Shown here piece after piece: positions 63,385-64,000 of a stretch of DNA of 64,000 bases; positions within the stretch are counted from its first letter, which is position 1; every line of letters starts with the position of its first letter. The DNA is from Phycisphaerae bacterium (GTDB taxonomy: Bacteria > Planctomycetota > Phycisphaerae > UBA1845), in the NCBI GenBank assembly GCA_029260015.1, contig JAJDEB010000007.1, forward strand, positions 182,306 through 246,305. The letters are read 5' to 3'. Below the pieces are notes generated by a model, which had not been told where the DNA came from, did not search any database, and saw nothing but the letters and a program-made list of their open reading frames with translations. Both the position numbers and the translations under genes were made by a program.

Positions 63385-64000
63385 ATGCCAACATTTGGAC
63401 AAACCAACAAACGATCGACGGCTGCACTGCAAATCTCAATGCTAATCGCGATCGGCGTCATCGCCGCATCAAGCCAACGCGCTTCGGCACAGTGCGCATT
63501 CTTCGATGATTTTCAGCGACCAGACAGTACGACCGTGGGCTTTGGCTGGGTTGAAGTGGAATCGCTTGCGCCCGAAATCCTGATCACCTCTTCGTTTCCA
63601 TTTAGCTTTGTAGATGTCGTTGGAACGGGCATCGCACCTGCAAGCCTTACACAGTCGAACATTGATACTTCGAGCCTCACCGATCCGGCTCTTACATTCG
63701 TATGGCAAGCTCGAAATGGTAATGCCGAAGCGACGGATGTGCTCCAAGTGGACTGGCGTTTGAGTGGCGGTGTCTGGGAACAACTCGGCGAATTCGATTT
63801 GACGAACACCATCACGACTGTTGAAGAATTACCGCTTCCGCCGGCCGCAATAAACACGTTCATCGACATTCGATTTGTGATTATCGTCGATGAGTTTCAG
63901 GAAGGCATATTGCTTGACGATGTCGGTGTCTGCGAAGTTGCCGGCCCGCCCGATTGCAACAGCAATGGTGTTGATGATGCTGACGACTTGACGGGAGGCA
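63385..64000 (+). CDS. Secreted protein cut by window edge, with DCN-NGV type repeat
   Basis: ATG 63385 follows GAGAGGTCAAC and opens a frame without stop to the window end (205 codons visible). It starts with a signal peptide (LIAIGVIAASSQRASA then QCAFFDDFQRPD). The middle is a beta-sandwich-like extracellular domain (VWQARNGNAEATDVLQVDW, FIDIRFVIIVDEFQEGILLD), and the visible end reads DCNSNGVDDADDLTGG, the same repeat type as in the 968-residue protein at 53.8-56.7 kb. Function unknown; it is probably a large exported protein whose C-terminus lies beyond the window. Confidence 0.8.
   Translation, partial: MPTFGQTNKRSTAALQISMLIAIGVIAASSQRASAQCAFFDDFQRPDSTTVGFGWVEVESLAPEILITSSFPFSFVDVVGTGIAPASLTQSNIDTSSLTDPALTFVWQARNGNAEATDVLQVDWRLSGGVWEQLGEFDLTNTITTVEELPLPPAAINTFIDIRFVIIVDEFQEGILLDDVGVCEVAGPPDCNSNGVDDADDLTGG

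Noticed and set aside
1..64000. tRNA, rRNA or CRISPR features
   Set aside because: No T-loop plus acceptor-stem pattern, rRNA segments or regularly spaced direct repeats were seen by eye; a covariance-model scan would be decisive.
1..64000. Sigma-54 promoters (TGGCAC-N5-TTGC) near rpoN or pilT
   Set aside because: TGGCAC hits inspected on both strands were not followed by a properly spaced TTGC element.

Overview
The window looks like chromosomal DNA of a planctomycete, most likely of the class Phycisphaerae. This rests on family content rather than a marker gene. There are secreted Cys-rich proteins with ACC-x-PDG-x-C repeats, DCN-x-NGVPD repeats and a dockerin-like tail, a DUF1571-like protein, a CYSCGYDL zinc-ribbon membrane protein, and rhomboid and M50 proteases sharing a C-terminal tail. 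KdsA (Kdo synthesis), MurJ, RpoN and Dxr indicate a diderm bacterium with peptidoglycan, sigma-54 and the MEP isoprenoid route. GTG and TTG starts are common. I saw no tRNA, rRNA, CRISPR array, transposase or phage gene; the region reads as ordinary chromosome with unusual secreted and membrane proteins.

Layout. 0-5 kb: cut gene at the left edge, dodecin, tandem-domain PTPS, stand-alone citryl-CoA lyase, an SPFH membrane protein paired with a ribbon-helix-helix protein. 4.5-12.7 kb: PilZ-histidine kinase-receiver hybrid, PilT, MraY/WecA-type glycosyl-phosphate transferase, PhnP-like hydrolase, PpiC lipoprotein, adenylate kinase. 12.7-17.4 kb: queuosine-salvage glycohydrolase, two paralogous 7Fe ferredoxins, MurJ, QueG. 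18-27 kb: cell-wall turnover block with a DgcN-like DUF1611 protein, an NlpC/P60 peptidase with an amidase-like domain, an esterase lipoprotein, a NamZ-type muramidase and a very large MscS channel overlapping NamZ. 27-34.5 kb: SDR, DUF1571-like protein, PAS histidine kinase, lipoprotein, RpoN, RecR. 34.7-41.3 kb: three intramembrane proteases (M50, rhomboid, RseP) with a Nudix hydrolase and Dxr. 41-49.4 kb: HEAT-repeat protein, DoxX, degenerate HAD protein, DinB, KdsA, small lipoprotein and membrane proteins, AraC regulator. 49.4-64 kb: flavoprotein/membrane/polyferredoxin fusion, HDOD-GGDEF protein, large secreted protein with a possibly circularly permuted caspase-like protease, PQQ-like propeller protein, giant ABC permease, and a cut secreted protein at the right edge.

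Ten intergenic inverted-repeat elements of three families (A: GGTGGGC type, five copies; B: CTGCTCTGTGAGCA type, two; C: ATTCCCGCG type, three) are scattered through the window. Each lies directly downstream of at least one stop codon; two include the stop codon itself.

The best candidates for something undescribed are the permuted caspase-like protein at 53.8-56.7 kb, the flavoprotein-polyferredoxin fusion at 49.4-51.8 kb, and the muropeptide-recycling block at 18-27 kb. All functional calls come from reading motifs and family resemblance by eye; no database search was run.
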